Shown here piece after piece: positions 55,105-63,215 of a DNA stretch of 64,000 nt. Numbering within the stretch: position 1 is the stretch's first letter; each line of letters starts with the position of its first letter. Source of the stretch: CF-72 sp051006215 (GTDB lineage: Bacteria; Chloroflexota; UBA6077; CF-72); the NCBI GenBank assembly GCA_051006215.1, contig JBPCIO010000141.1, positions 1 through 64,000 on the forward strand, in the 5' to 3' direction. A model generated the notes under the pieces. The model did not search any database and was not told the DNA's origin. It was given only the letters and a program-made list of their open reading frames with translations. The position numbers were made by a program, and so were the translations under genes.

Positions 55105-55121
55105 GTTGCGATTCGGTTGAC
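55105..55121 (-). promoter_or_regulatory. 11-bp-period direct repeat, site b (GT4-Wzz-kinase-polymerase)
   Basis: On the minus strand GTCAAC-CGAAT-CGCAAC, 147 bases before the GT4 start. The core is the same as in site c. Confidence 0.6.
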
Positions 55122-55150
55122 TGACGCGTCACCCACCTCGCGGCGCGTCA

Positions 55151-55681
55151 TTATGGCCGCACCAACTGGACGATCATCCCGTCGAAAATCGACTTCCGGT
55201 CAGCAGGTGCGTCGAGCGCCAGCGAGACCAGAATGAGCAAGAGCACCGCCACCGCGGCTACCATAAGGAGTCCCAGAACGGCTGGCCCGTTCAACGCCGC
55301 CAACCGACCCTCCACTGGCCGCTGCTGGAGGGGCAGCCCACGGGCAGCGCCGAATACGGGCGCCCGTGGAATGGCGCCGACGCGGCTGGACTGACGCATG
55401 CGTTCATGCCGGTGCGCGCGCAAACACTCCAGGTCGTAGCGTGCACGGCCGCTGGGATCACTCAACACTTCGTAGGCGGCGTTGAGCTGTCGGATGCGGC
55501 GTGCTGCCCCCGGCGCGGCATTCACATCAGGATGGTAAGAGCGAGCCAGCACACGGTACGCCGCCTGGATTACCTCCTGGCTGGCCCGCGGACTGATTTC
55601 GAGAAGCTCATATAAATCGATCAGGTGGTGTGGTTCGGCGGTGCCAGCGGGCGGCTCCCGGCTTGGCACGTCGTGCGCCAT
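55151..55681 (-). CDS. J-domain membrane protein
   Basis: 176 residues. N-terminal J-domain (about 20-90) with the HPD motif (RSYHPDVN), the signature that activates DnaK ATPase. A basic linker and one C-terminal membrane helix (AVLGLLMVAAVAVLLLILVSL) follow, so Hsp70 would be recruited to the membrane. Its start overlaps the membrane-fusion protein stop (TGATG). The pairing with an adaptor lipoprotein is unusual. Confidence 0.88.
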   Translation of the reverse strand: MAHDVPSREPPAGTAEPHHLIDLYELLEISPRASQEVIQAAYRVLARSYHPDVNAAPGAARRIRQLNAAYEVLSDPSGRARYDLECLRAHRHERMRQSSRVGAIPRAPVFGAARGLPLQQRPVEGRLAALNGPAVLGLLMVAAVAVLLLILVSLALDAPADRKSIFDGMIVQLVRP

Positions 55682-57588
55682 CAGGCTGGCCCGGCCATGA
55701 CCATTTGACCCTCACTCAAGCCACTTACGATCTCCACGCCGGCGCCAGTCGTGATGCCGACCTGTACGCTCACCAGTCGGCGGATCGTGCCGTCTTGAAC
55801 TTCAACCGTATTGCGCCCGCCGCTCTGGTGAACTGCACTTTTCGGAACCACAAGGACGTCCTGTTTTGAGCCGAGGTTGACAGCCACCTGGACTGGCGTG
55901 CCCAGCTTGGGCACCTGGCTATCGGCCCAGGCTACGTTCAGGACCGCCGAGGCGTCCACGCTCCCATCTTGGGCTGCGGGCGTGACGCTGGCGAGCTGGG
56001 CTGGCACAGTTGTCGCCGATGCGCCCGTACCGATTTGAATACTTGCCGTCTGCCCCACGTTAATGCGCCCGGCTTGAGTGTCATCAAGGTCGACGCGCAC
56101 GATCGGCGGCCCTGGCCTCGCCAGAATGACCACAGGTTTGGATGGGACCGGCATTTCGCCTGGCCTGGCCCTAACCGAAACGACTGTCCCATCAAACGGC
56201 GCTCGCAGGTGCGTGTTTTCCAGCGACGCCTCTGCTGCCGCTACGTCTGCCTGGTCCTGGCTGATGACCTGCTGCAAAGGACCAAGGTCGAGTCCCGCGG
56301 CAGCCATCGCTGGTGTGACTTCACGCGCATTGTCCAGCACTACCTGGGCCGCACGAACCTGATCCTGGGCCTGATTCAGCTCGGCCTTGGTCGGATGACT
56401 GTAGACCTCATCGCGTGCCCCCGTAAGCTGGGCGAGGCCGCGCTTCGCCGCCTGCATCTGGCGTTGTGCGGCGTCGATGGCGGCCTGATCTGGACCCGCT
56501 TGGAGCGCATCCAGCCTGTCCTGGGCGTTCTGCACGGTCGTTTGAGCGTCGATGACTTTGAGCTGGGCAGCCTGCACGTCGACCTCCGCTGGGGGCTGCT
56601 TGAGCTTGGCGAGCTGAGCCTGGGCATTGTCCAGGCCGGCCTGTGCCTCCTGAATCGCATTGTCATTCTGCATCTTGGCCACTGTGGAATCCGGTGCTTT
56701 AGGGTCGATCTTGGCGGCTTGGGCCAGCTGCAGCACGGACTGCGCCCGCAGCACCGCCGTCGTCGCGGTGCGCACGGCCAACGCATCCGGGCCTCGGGTC
56801 AGAGCATCGAGATCAGCCTGAGCTCTGCTCAGCGTAAGCTGCGCATTTGCGACATCGCGCTGAGCTGCGCGGATTGTATTGTCGTCCGGTCCAGCCATGG
56901 CCAGGTCCACCGCGTTTTGCGCGGACGCCATGTTCGTCGCCAGGTACTCAGTGACGGCCGCGTCGGCGGCCTGCTTCTCGGTCGCTGATTTGCCAGCTTG
57001 TACCTTGGCCAGGTTCTCCTGGGCTCGGGTAACTGCAAGCTGCGCGTCCAGCACTGCCTGCTGTTGCTTCTTCTGTTCGGCGGCCACACGCTGGGCGATC
57101 TCGTCCTGAGACGTTTGCGCCTGGGTTTGGGCTAGCGCGAGACTTGCCGTATCTACCTGGAGCTTCGCACGCGCCGCGGCGAGCTTTGCCGGAATCTCGC
57201 CTTGGCTGAACTCAACCAGGATGTCGTCCTGCTTCACCGGTTGGCCAGCCTTGACCTTCACATCGTCGACGATAGCGCGCCAGGCATAGTTGATCGGCTC
57301 CTGCGCCGGAGCGGTGGCCGTGCCGTCGAGAGCAAGTGTCTCGGTCAGGCTATTGCGCGTGACCGGGACAAATCGCACCCCACCCGTCCGCACCTTGACC
57401 GGGGTGGCCGTCGCGTTGGCCGTGTCTTGCCCGGCGATGGAGGCTGGTTGGCCTAGGCCGGCAGCGGTGTCTGAGTCCGCACCGGACTGCACCAGGGGCA
57501 AACTGATTGGGCCACATGCGGCAGAAGCGCCGATCGCCAGCAAGCTCAGAGCAGCCAGAGAGGTCGCCCTCCACAATCGAATAGCCAT
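55681..57588 (-). CDS. HlyD/RND-type membrane-fusion lipoprotein
   Basis: 635 residues from ATG 57588; a frame open to 57672 adds an unlikely N-terminus. Signal peptide with lipobox (GASAACG). The lipoyl halves flank a very long Ala/Gln coiled coil (about 130-430); the second lipoyl half is LRAPFDGTVVSVRARPGEMP, then barrel domains. It resembles the lipoprotein at 11822. No transporter partner is adjacent; it may link to efflux or to polysaccharide export. Confidence 0.85.
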   Translation of the reverse strand: MAIRLWRATSLAALSLLAIGASAACGPISLPLVQSGADSDTAAGLGQPASIAGQDTANATATPVKVRTGGVRFVPVTRNSLTETLALDGTATAPAQEPINYAWRAIVDDVKVKAGQPVKQDDILVEFSQGEIPAKLAAARAKLQVDTASLALAQTQAQTSQDEIAQRVAAEQKKQQQAVLDAQLAVTRAQENLAKVQAGKSATEKQAADAAVTEYLATNMASAQNAVDLAMAGPDDNTIRAAQRDVANAQLTLSRAQADLDALTRGPDALAVRTATTAVLRAQSVLQLAQAAKIDPKAPDSTVAKMQNDNAIQEAQAGLDNAQAQLAKLKQPPAEVDVQAAQLKVIDAQTTVQNAQDRLDALQAGPDQAAIDAAQRQMQAAKRGLAQLTGARDEVYSHPTKAELNQAQDQVRAAQVVLDNAREVTPAMAAAGLDLGPLQQVISQDQADVAAAEASLENTHLRAPFDGTVVSVRARPGEMPVPSKPVVILARPGPPIVRVDLDDTQAGRINVGQTASIQIGTGASATTVPAQLASVTPAAQDGSVDASAVLNVAWADSQVPKLGTPVQVAVNLGSKQDVLVVPKSAVHQSGGRNTVEVQDGTIRRLVSVQVGITTGAGVEIVSGLSEGQMVMAGPA

Positions 57589-57717
57589 ATCGCCTAGTCC
57601 CCTCTCTCGCCGCCCATTACGCGACCTCACAGCCCCGACGCCGAGCGCTGTACTTCTCATTGGCACCTGCACGTGATGCTACGCACGGGCCGTTGAATGC
57701 GGTGATGTCGTGGATTG

Positions 57718-57741
57718 GTTGAGCATTGAGAATTGGTTGAG
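57718..57741 (-). promoter_or_regulatory. 11-bp-period direct repeat, site a (membrane-fusion protein)
   Basis: Three half-sites on the minus strand: CTCAAC (57741-57736), CTCAAT (57730-57725) and CTCAAC (57723-57718). The first two are 11 bp apart, the outer two 18. It is 129 bases upstream of the lipoprotein gene. Confidence 0.6.
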
Positions 57742-57758
57742 AGGCCAACGCTTCGGTG

Positions 57759-58385
57759 TCAGGCGGCGTACCACGCCGCGATGCGCGGAAACAGCGTATG
57801 CGCCAGCGCGGCGACATCGTCGTTTAGGCGTGGATCGAGTGGGTCCGTTTGAGCGGTCAAGTACAGTTTGTAGTAGTCGTTCGGGCGACCCAGGATGGCA
57901 TCGAATACGGCCAGGCTCCAGGGCAGCGGCCCGTTACCGAGGAGTCCGCGGCGCTCCCCGTAGGCGTACATGACGAGCCAGTGCTGCTGGCCCTGCTCGG
58001 CTATCAGGCCGCTCACCCCGTCGCCAACGCCTAACTGCGGATCACCAGACGCCGGCTCCACGGTGTACCCGCCCCCCAGGAACGGCACCTCGGCCCCCGA
58101 GCCGTACAGCTTCGGCGCCTGGTTTGAAAGAACCGTCAACGTGGCCGTGCCGCGATCAGAGCTACGGTACACACGCGAAACTTGACGCGTGGCCAAACCC
58201 GCGTGGTTGGTGTTTTCTTCGACGACTTCGCCGCCCACCGCCCACGGCTGGACCTGGTACAGGTCGTCGGCCACTGGCCAGCGCGCGGCTCCAGCGCCAG
58301 GAGGCTCGCCGGCAGCCGCGTAGAGTCCGGCGCTGATCAGTAGCCCTGCAATCAGAATGAAGTAGCGATGGTGGGGAGTTTGCAT
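57759..58385 (-). CDS. EpsI-like exosortase-associated protein (DUF3485)
   Basis: 208 residues. One N-terminal helix (FILIAGLLISAGLYAAA), then an extracytoplasmic domain typical of EpsI (VSRVYRSSDRGTATLTVL, WLVMYAYGERRGLLGN). EpsI accompanies exosortases in exopolysaccharide loci; exact role unknown. Overlaps the exosortase gene by 34 bases. Confidence 0.82.
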   Translation of the reverse strand: MQTPHHRYFILIAGLLISAGLYAAAGEPPGAGAARWPVADDLYQVQPWAVGGEVVEENTNHAGLATRQVSRVYRSSDRGTATLTVLSNQAPKLYGSGAEVPFLGGGYTVEPASGDPQLGVGDGVSGLIAEQGQQHWLVMYAYGERRGLLGNGPLPWSLAVFDAILGRPNDYYKLYLTAQTDPLDPRLNDDVAALAHTLFPRIAAWYAA

Positions 58386-59224
58386 CCAACGGTCCGGCTC
58401 AACACGAGCAGGCCCACCACAGCCAATCCAAACAGGACCAGGCTGGATGCGCCATGAAAGAACCCGAGTGCAGCATCCTGGCCAAAGTCGGCGGCAACCA
58501 CAAGGACCAGGGTCACACGCAGGGTATTGGCGAGGATCACCAGGGGCACCACGCCCAGGAACACGGCCAGCTTGCCTGGCAACGGTCCTCGAGTGGCATA
58601 GATCCAGAGTGCAGCCACGGACAGCAGAGAAAGCAGCGAGCTCATGCCTGAACAGGCCTGAGCCACCACGAACGCGTACTGGGGCGTGTCAGCTGCCGAA
58701 TGCAGTAACAAGCCATCCCGAACCACGTCCAAGCCGATGGCATGTCCGGACAGCGCGGCGCCTTTGGCTGTCACGTCCTGCAGAGCGAATCCGACCGAAT
58801 TGAGCAAGCCGCGGTACAGGCCTAGGCCAAACACCAGGAATGAGGCCGGAAATGCCACGATGCGTGCTGCGCGCCAGCCCCACAGGTAGACGACTACGCC
58901 GACCAGCAGCGGGCTGACTGCGAGTCCGGCCAGCGTGTTGATCCCGGTACGGCGGCTGACCAGTGTCACAAGGATCGCCCCGGCCACCATCAGCAGCCCT
59001 ATGCCACTGCCCGCGCCGATACTGCGTCGTAGGGCGCCGCGGCGCCACCCCACAATGGCTAGCGCAATTGGAGGTATGACAAACCCATATGTGAACTCCT
59101 CGTCTGTCGACCACACCTCGACCGCATGAGCGAAGGCCGGGTAGACCACGACGACGAGCGCCAGGATCAGCCCCAGCCGGACGACTACTGCCCACCCACG
59201 GCCGCGGGCCAGGACGGTTGGCAT
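58352..59224 (-). CDS. Exosortase/archaeosortase family transpeptidase
   Basis: 290 residues, about eight helices. The catalytic triad is visible: Cys in VAQACSGMSSL (about 190), Arg in LANTLRVT (about 235), His in FFHGASS (about 257). Exosortases cleave C-terminal PEP-CTERM-like sorting signals from surface proteins. No such signal is seen at the C-termini of the secreted proteins in the window, so the substrate is elsewhere or unconventional. Confidence 0.92.
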   Translation of the reverse strand: MPTVLARGRGWAVVVRLGLILALVVVVYPAFAHAVEVWSTDEEFTYGFVIPPIALAIVGWRRGALRRSIGAGSGIGLLMVAGAILVTLVSRRTGINTLAGLAVSPLLVGVVVYLWGWRAARIVAFPASFLVFGLGLYRGLLNSVGFALQDVTAKGAALSGHAIGLDVVRDGLLLHSAADTPQYAFVVAQACSGMSSLLSLLSVAALWIYATRGPLPGKLAVFLGVVPLVILANTLRVTLVLVVAADFGQDAALGFFHGASSLVLFGLAVVGLLVLSRTVGCKLPTIATSF

Positions 59225-59228
59225 AGGC

Positions 59229-60701
59229 TCAGTATGCGCCGCGGCTGGTCAGCACCGCGGGGATCGTCCGCAGCAAGATCTCGAGATCAAGTGCCAGCGA
59301 CCAGTTCCGGATGTAATGCAGGTCGAGTCGGACCATGTCATGGAACGGCACCTCGCTGCGGCCGCTGACCTGCCAGAGACCCGTCAGACCAGGCACGGCA
59401 CGCAACCGGCCCAGTTGCCAGTCTTCATACTGCTCAACCTCGGCTGGGAGCGGCGGGCGCGGTCCAACCAGGCTCATCTCACCTTTGAGCACGTTCAACA
59501 ACTGCGGAAGTTCATCAAGGCTCCAGCGGCGAAGGAGGCTGCCTACGCGTGTCACCCGTGGATCGCGTCGCATCTTGAACAGTGGGCCAGACGCTTCGTT
59601 GTGCTGCCGCAGCGTCTCGAGACGATGCTCGGCGTCCGCACACATCGAGCGAAATTTCAACATCTTGAAGCGCTGCCCGTCCTTGCCTACGCGATCTTGG
59701 CGGTAGAACACCGGTCCAGGCGAGTCAAGCTTGATCGCTACGGCGATGATCGACAGGACCGGCGCGAGGACGATGAACCCCGCACTCAGCACGACCAGGT
59801 CCATTGCGCGTTTGACCCAGCTCACTGCCGCAGCCGGCATGTAGCCGATGTACTGCCGGCCGCCAAAGGTTTGGACATGGAAGCGTTCCGGCAGTCGTCC
59901 ACCTAGCTCGGGCAGGAGTTTCACCTGCACGTGACGCCGAAAGCCGCGCGCCAGAACGCCGCTGACCTGTTCGCGGCGGCCGCTGGGTAGGGCGATGATG
60001 AGCTCGTCGACAGCGTACGCCTGGACCATATCTTCAAGTTGAGCAATCGGACCGAGCAGTGGCAACTCGAGAGTCTCGAGGTCACTGCCGTTATCCACGT
60101 AGCCGACCACCTCGTAGCCAGTCTTGAGCTCGTCGGCCAGTTCTCGGCCCAGGCGATTGGCGCCGACAATCAGCACCCGATTGGCTGGGAAGAGCGCGTC
60201 GCGGAGCACTTGATATAGGCGATGCGCAAGCGCTCGCCAGATGACCAATGCGGTCACCGAAATCGCCCACCCACTGACTAACCAGAGGCGCGAGAATGCC
60301 TGGTCGCCCAGGAAGTACGAGGCGCTGAAGCCCAGCACCAGCCCCGTAGAACTTGACGAGGCAATGCCCCGCAGGCGAAACGGCCAGGGCTGAGGTCGTT
60401 CGAGGTCGTACAGGCCGTGCGTAGCAAGGAGGGCACTCGTGAACAGCCCTACGAGCGCGGCCAGACGGATGTAGCGGTCCAATCCGAGCGTGGGCAAGCT
60501 GTCGTCGGCGGCGAACCGTCCGACATAAGCCAGCATGAAGGCACTCGCTACGAAGACCACGTCGGCGACGGCCACACAGGCACTGCCCAACCCGGGGAGC
60601 ACCCGCCGGCGACGCCTGTTGATGGTTGCGCTGGAGCGTTGCTGAGGTGCCTCGTCGGCCCACACGCTCGGGTCGTCGGCACGTAGTTGGGCGGTGCTCA
60701 T
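59229..60701 (-). CDS. Polyprenyl-phosphate sugar-1-phosphate transferase (WbaP/CpsE-type)
   Basis: 490 residues from ATG 60701, which overlaps the stop of the small gene before it (ATGA). Four to five N-terminal helices, a CoA-binding-like Rossmann domain (VLIVGANRLGRELADEL), then the catalytic domain: KRAMDLVVLSAGFIVLAP, KMLKFRSM, RRWSLDELPQLLNVL, SLVGPRP. It starts the repeat unit by linking a sugar phosphate to undecaprenyl phosphate. Confidence 0.92.
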   Translation of the reverse strand: MSTAQLRADDPSVWADEAPQQRSSATINRRRRRVLPGLGSACVAVADVVFVASAFMLAYVGRFAADDSLPTLGLDRYIRLAALVGLFTSALLATHGLYDLERPQPWPFRLRGIASSSSTGLVLGFSASYFLGDQAFSRLWLVSGWAISVTALVIWRALAHRLYQVLRDALFPANRVLIVGANRLGRELADELKTGYEVVGYVDNGSDLETLELPLLGPIAQLEDMVQAYAVDELIIALPSGRREQVSGVLARGFRRHVQVKLLPELGGRLPERFHVQTFGGRQYIGYMPAAAVSWVKRAMDLVVLSAGFIVLAPVLSIIAVAIKLDSPGPVFYRQDRVGKDGQRFKMLKFRSMCADAEHRLETLRQHNEASGPLFKMRRDPRVTRVGSLLRRWSLDELPQLLNVLKGEMSLVGPRPPLPAEVEQYEDWQLGRLRAVPGLTGLWQVSGRSEVPFHDMVRLDLHYIRNWSLALDLEILLRTIPAVLTSRGAY

Positions 60702-60904
60702 ACTGGCGAGCTGTTGCGCGCCACACGGGTTGCTATCCATGCAAGCGGCGGCAGTCCGCTCAATAACCAGAGTGATCCCCAGACCACGCCCGTGGCCACC
60801 ATGAGCAGGCCTGTGGTTAGCCCACCCGAGCAGTTTTCCTTGTCCTGCTCGTTCCAACCAAGGTCCCCAGACAGGCCGGCCGTTTGCAATCTCGCGTCCA
60901 TCAT
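60698..60904 (-). CDS. 68-residue membrane protein
   Basis: ATG 60904 overlaps the WecG/TagA stop (ATGA), and its own stop overlaps the sugar-transferase start (ATGA), so it is coupled at both ends. A hydrophilic N-terminus with one Cys is followed by a long hydrophobic stretch (TTGLLMVATGVVWGSLWLLS and on to residue 60), one or two helices. No family recognised. It may be a subunit of the initiating transferase. Confidence 0.7.
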   Translation of the reverse strand: MMDARLQTAGLSGDLGWNEQDKENCSGGLTTGLLMVATGVVWGSLWLLSGLPPLAWIATRVARNSSPV

Positions 60905-61794
60905 GAAGTCAAAGCGACCGCATCAGGCGGTTCACCTGAATCACTTGGGCCGGCCCATACGAGGCGGCCGAGCATCGGCAGGTCATTCACCAGGTATCGG
61001 CGCCAGAGGCGTTGCGGCTCACGGCTCAAGCGGAAGGCCCATTCCAGGCCAGCCCGCTGCATCCACAGGGGTGCACGGCTCACGGCGCCTGCCAGCAGGT
61101 CGAGTACGCAACCAACGCCCATGGCGATGGGCATCTGCAATTGCGCCTGGTGCTCGCGGATCCATACATCTTGGCGCGGCGCGCCAAGCGCGACGAACAG
61201 GAAATCGGCTCCCGAAAGACGAACCATGTCCACGATGCGCTGGTTCTCCTCGCGCTGCAGGGGCCCGATGGGTGGTGAATACGCCCCGGCGACGCGCAAA
61301 CCCGGCTGCAGACTCTGCAATCGGCGACCCGCAGCCTCGGCTACGCCCGGCCCAGCGCCCAACAGGAACACGCTTCGATCTAGCTCGGCAGCCAGTCGGC
61401 AACTGGCGATGACCAGCTCAACACCCGCCACACGCTCGGGTAGGGGTTGACCTCGCAGACGCGACAGCCAAACCAGCGGCATGCCGTCGGCGACCGCCAG
61501 GTCCGCGGCATTCAGGGTCGCCCGGAACTCGTGATTGCGCTCAGCTATGCTCAAGAAATCGAGGTTTACGGTCACAACCTGATGTGCCTGGCCCGAGCGC
61601 GCAAACTCACCGATGCGCTCGACCGAGCCGGCCAGGTCAACCTGATCGATCAGGACGCCGCCGAGCTCCACGCGGTTGCGCGAACTCTCGCCGCCTTCCG
61701 CATACCCCGCCACTTTGGGAGGTACCTCCGGCGACGGGCTCAGGAGTGCGTGCTGCGACAGCGTAGCTGTCGACACCACTGCCTCAGTCGCCAT
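60901..61794 (-). CDS. WecG/TagA/CpsF family glycosyltransferase
   Basis: 297 residues from ATG 61794, with GGAGG eight bases upstream. Family motifs: VVTVNLDFLSIAERN, ADGMPLVWLSR, LGAGPGVAE, and ALGAPRQDVWIREHQ. These enzymes add the second sugar (for example ManNAc) to the lipid carrier after the initiating transferase, which fits the neighbouring gene. Confidence 0.92.
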   Translation of the reverse strand: MATEAVVSTATLSQHALLSPSPEVPPKVAGYAEGGESSRNRVELGGVLIDQVDLAGSVERIGEFARSGQAHQVVTVNLDFLSIAERNHEFRATLNAADLAVADGMPLVWLSRLRGQPLPERVAGVELVIASCRLAAELDRSVFLLGAGPGVAEAAGRRLQSLQPGLRVAGAYSPPIGPLQREENQRIVDMVRLSGADFLFVALGAPRQDVWIREHQAQLQMPIAMGVGCVLDLLAGAVSRAPLWMQRAGLEWAFRLSREPQRLWRRYLVNDLPMLGRLVWAGPSDSGEPPDAVALTS

Positions 61795-61885
61795 GCTCAA
61801 TTCCTCCTCTGGCGGTGGACCAACCACGCGCTCGTACTTGAAGCCTCATTGTTTGGTCGGGCGGTGGGGCATCCGTACAGCCGAA

Positions 61886-61902
61886 GTTACGATTTGGTTG
61901 CG
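61886..61902 (-). promoter_or_regulatory. 11-bp-period direct repeat, site h (WecG operon)
   Basis: On the minus strand CGCAAC-CAAAT-CGTAAC, 91 bases upstream of the WecG/TagA start. Confidence 0.6.
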
Positions 61903-61972
61903 CCACTCTTGCCGTTGTCCCGAGTGCTGCAATGGCTTCTCAACCCGCGCCCAAGGCGCCGGCGTACACGTG

Positions 61973-63190
61973 CTACTCAGGACTGGCGCCAGCTGCCGTC
62001 CGCGCGGTGCGGACCCAGGCCGTGGTGCGCGTGCTGAAAATCGAGACGGCGTATAGCCCGACTTTCCAGACCACGTAGGCTGGCGCGATGCCCAGGGTCA
62101 GATAGATGCGAAACGGCGCGCGCACAAGCGCCAGGGCGGCCACGACATACAGCACGTAGCCGACCAGGCACGCCGTCGCCACGCCGGCCAGGGCTGGGCT
62201 ACCCAAGAGCCAGCTGCCGATCGCCGCTAGCGCGCTCATCGCAAATGGCACGGACAAGGGCGGAATCAGCTGTTCGAGCGCTGCATCGACCTGCATCCAG
62301 GAACGTCGCCGCACACCCAGCCACAACAACCTCAGCACATGCTGACGAACCAACTGCAACCGGCCACGCTCCCAGCGCGCGTTCTGGCTCGCCGACTGGC
62401 GCAGCGTCACCGGCATATCCGCCTTGACCCACGTCTCGGGCGCGAACTCGACAGGAATGCCGTGTTCGACCAGCGCCAGGTGAAACTCGACGTCCTCCGC
62501 GAGGCTGAACCATCGCCATGCGAAGCGCTCGACGATGGCAGCCGTAAAGCACATGCCGTTACCCTTGAGGCCAGCTGACAGGCCGAACGTCGAGCGCCCG
62601 AGCGGACGCAAGTAGTGCACGGCTGAAAGGGCTGCGTAACGCAACCCGGCCACAGACGAGTGGTGCAGGTTGAGTACCGAGTAGTACGCCTGGACAGCCT
62701 GTGCACCCGCCTCCAAGCGGGCGTTCATGCACCGCAGGAAGTTCTCGGCCACGACGGTATCGGCGTCGACCACGACGTAGGCGTCATATGCCTGGCCCTC
62801 GTCTTGGAGCTGCTGAATCAACCAGCGCAGGGCAAAACCTTTGGCGCGTTCCGCCGTGTCCCAGCGCTCGTACACCCGAGCACCGAGTGTGCGCGCGATC
62901 GACGCTGTCGCGTCGTTACAGTTGTCGGCAACAACGCACACGTCGACCGACTCGGGCGGATAGTCCAGCTGACCAATGCTCGTTAGCACGCGCGCGATTA
63001 CGCCCTGTTCGTTGTGCGCCGGCACCAGCACAGCGAATCTCCTGATTTCGGCATTGGCCGCGCCGCGCAGCTGGCGAGGTCGCGCAACCAGTGCCGCCGA
63101 CGTGAGGAACAGCAGATACCCAAGTAACAAGACCTGTGAGGTAATCAGTGCCGACAGCAGGGCAGTACTCACGAGTGAGACATACAGCAC
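61973..63190 (-). CDS. Glycosyltransferase family 2 membrane protein
   Basis: About 405 residues. GTG 63190 is favoured because the longest start (63286) would overlap the previous gene by 71 bases. Two N-terminal helices, a GT-A domain (FAVLVPAHNEQ; DXD in VVVDADTV; QNARWERGR, the QxxRW of processive enzymes), then two or three C-terminal helices. It adds or polymerises a beta-linked sugar. Confidence 0.88.
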   Translation of the reverse strand: MLYVSLVSTALLSALITSQVLLLGYLLFLTSAALVARPRQLRGAANAEIRRFAVLVPAHNEQGVIARVLTSIGQLDYPPESVDVCVVADNCNDATASIARTLGARVYERWDTAERAKGFALRWLIQQLQDEGQAYDAYVVVDADTVVAENFLRCMNARLEAGAQAVQAYYSVLNLHHSSVAGLRYAALSAVHYLRPLGRSTFGLSAGLKGNGMCFTAAIVERFAWRWFSLAEDVEFHLALVEHGIPVEFAPETWVKADMPVTLRQSASQNARWERGRLQLVRQHVLRLLWLGVRRRSWMQVDAALEQLIPPLSVPFAMSALAAIGSWLLGSPALAGVATACLVGYVLYVVAALALVRAPFRIYLTLGIAPAYVVWKVGLYAVSIFSTRTTAWVRTARTAAGASPE

Positions 63191-63215
63191 GATGGTTGGT
63201 ACGGCTTTCTGCGGG

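Noticed and set aside
54957..55151. 64-codon leftward frame between the J-domain gene and the GT4 gene, with TAATG and TAGTG junctions and a CxC...C...C cluster
   Set aside because: It contains the site-b direct repeat and the ribosome site of the GT4 gene, is Arg-rich without a recognisable fold, and is better explained as the promoter region; chance overlap cannot be excluded.
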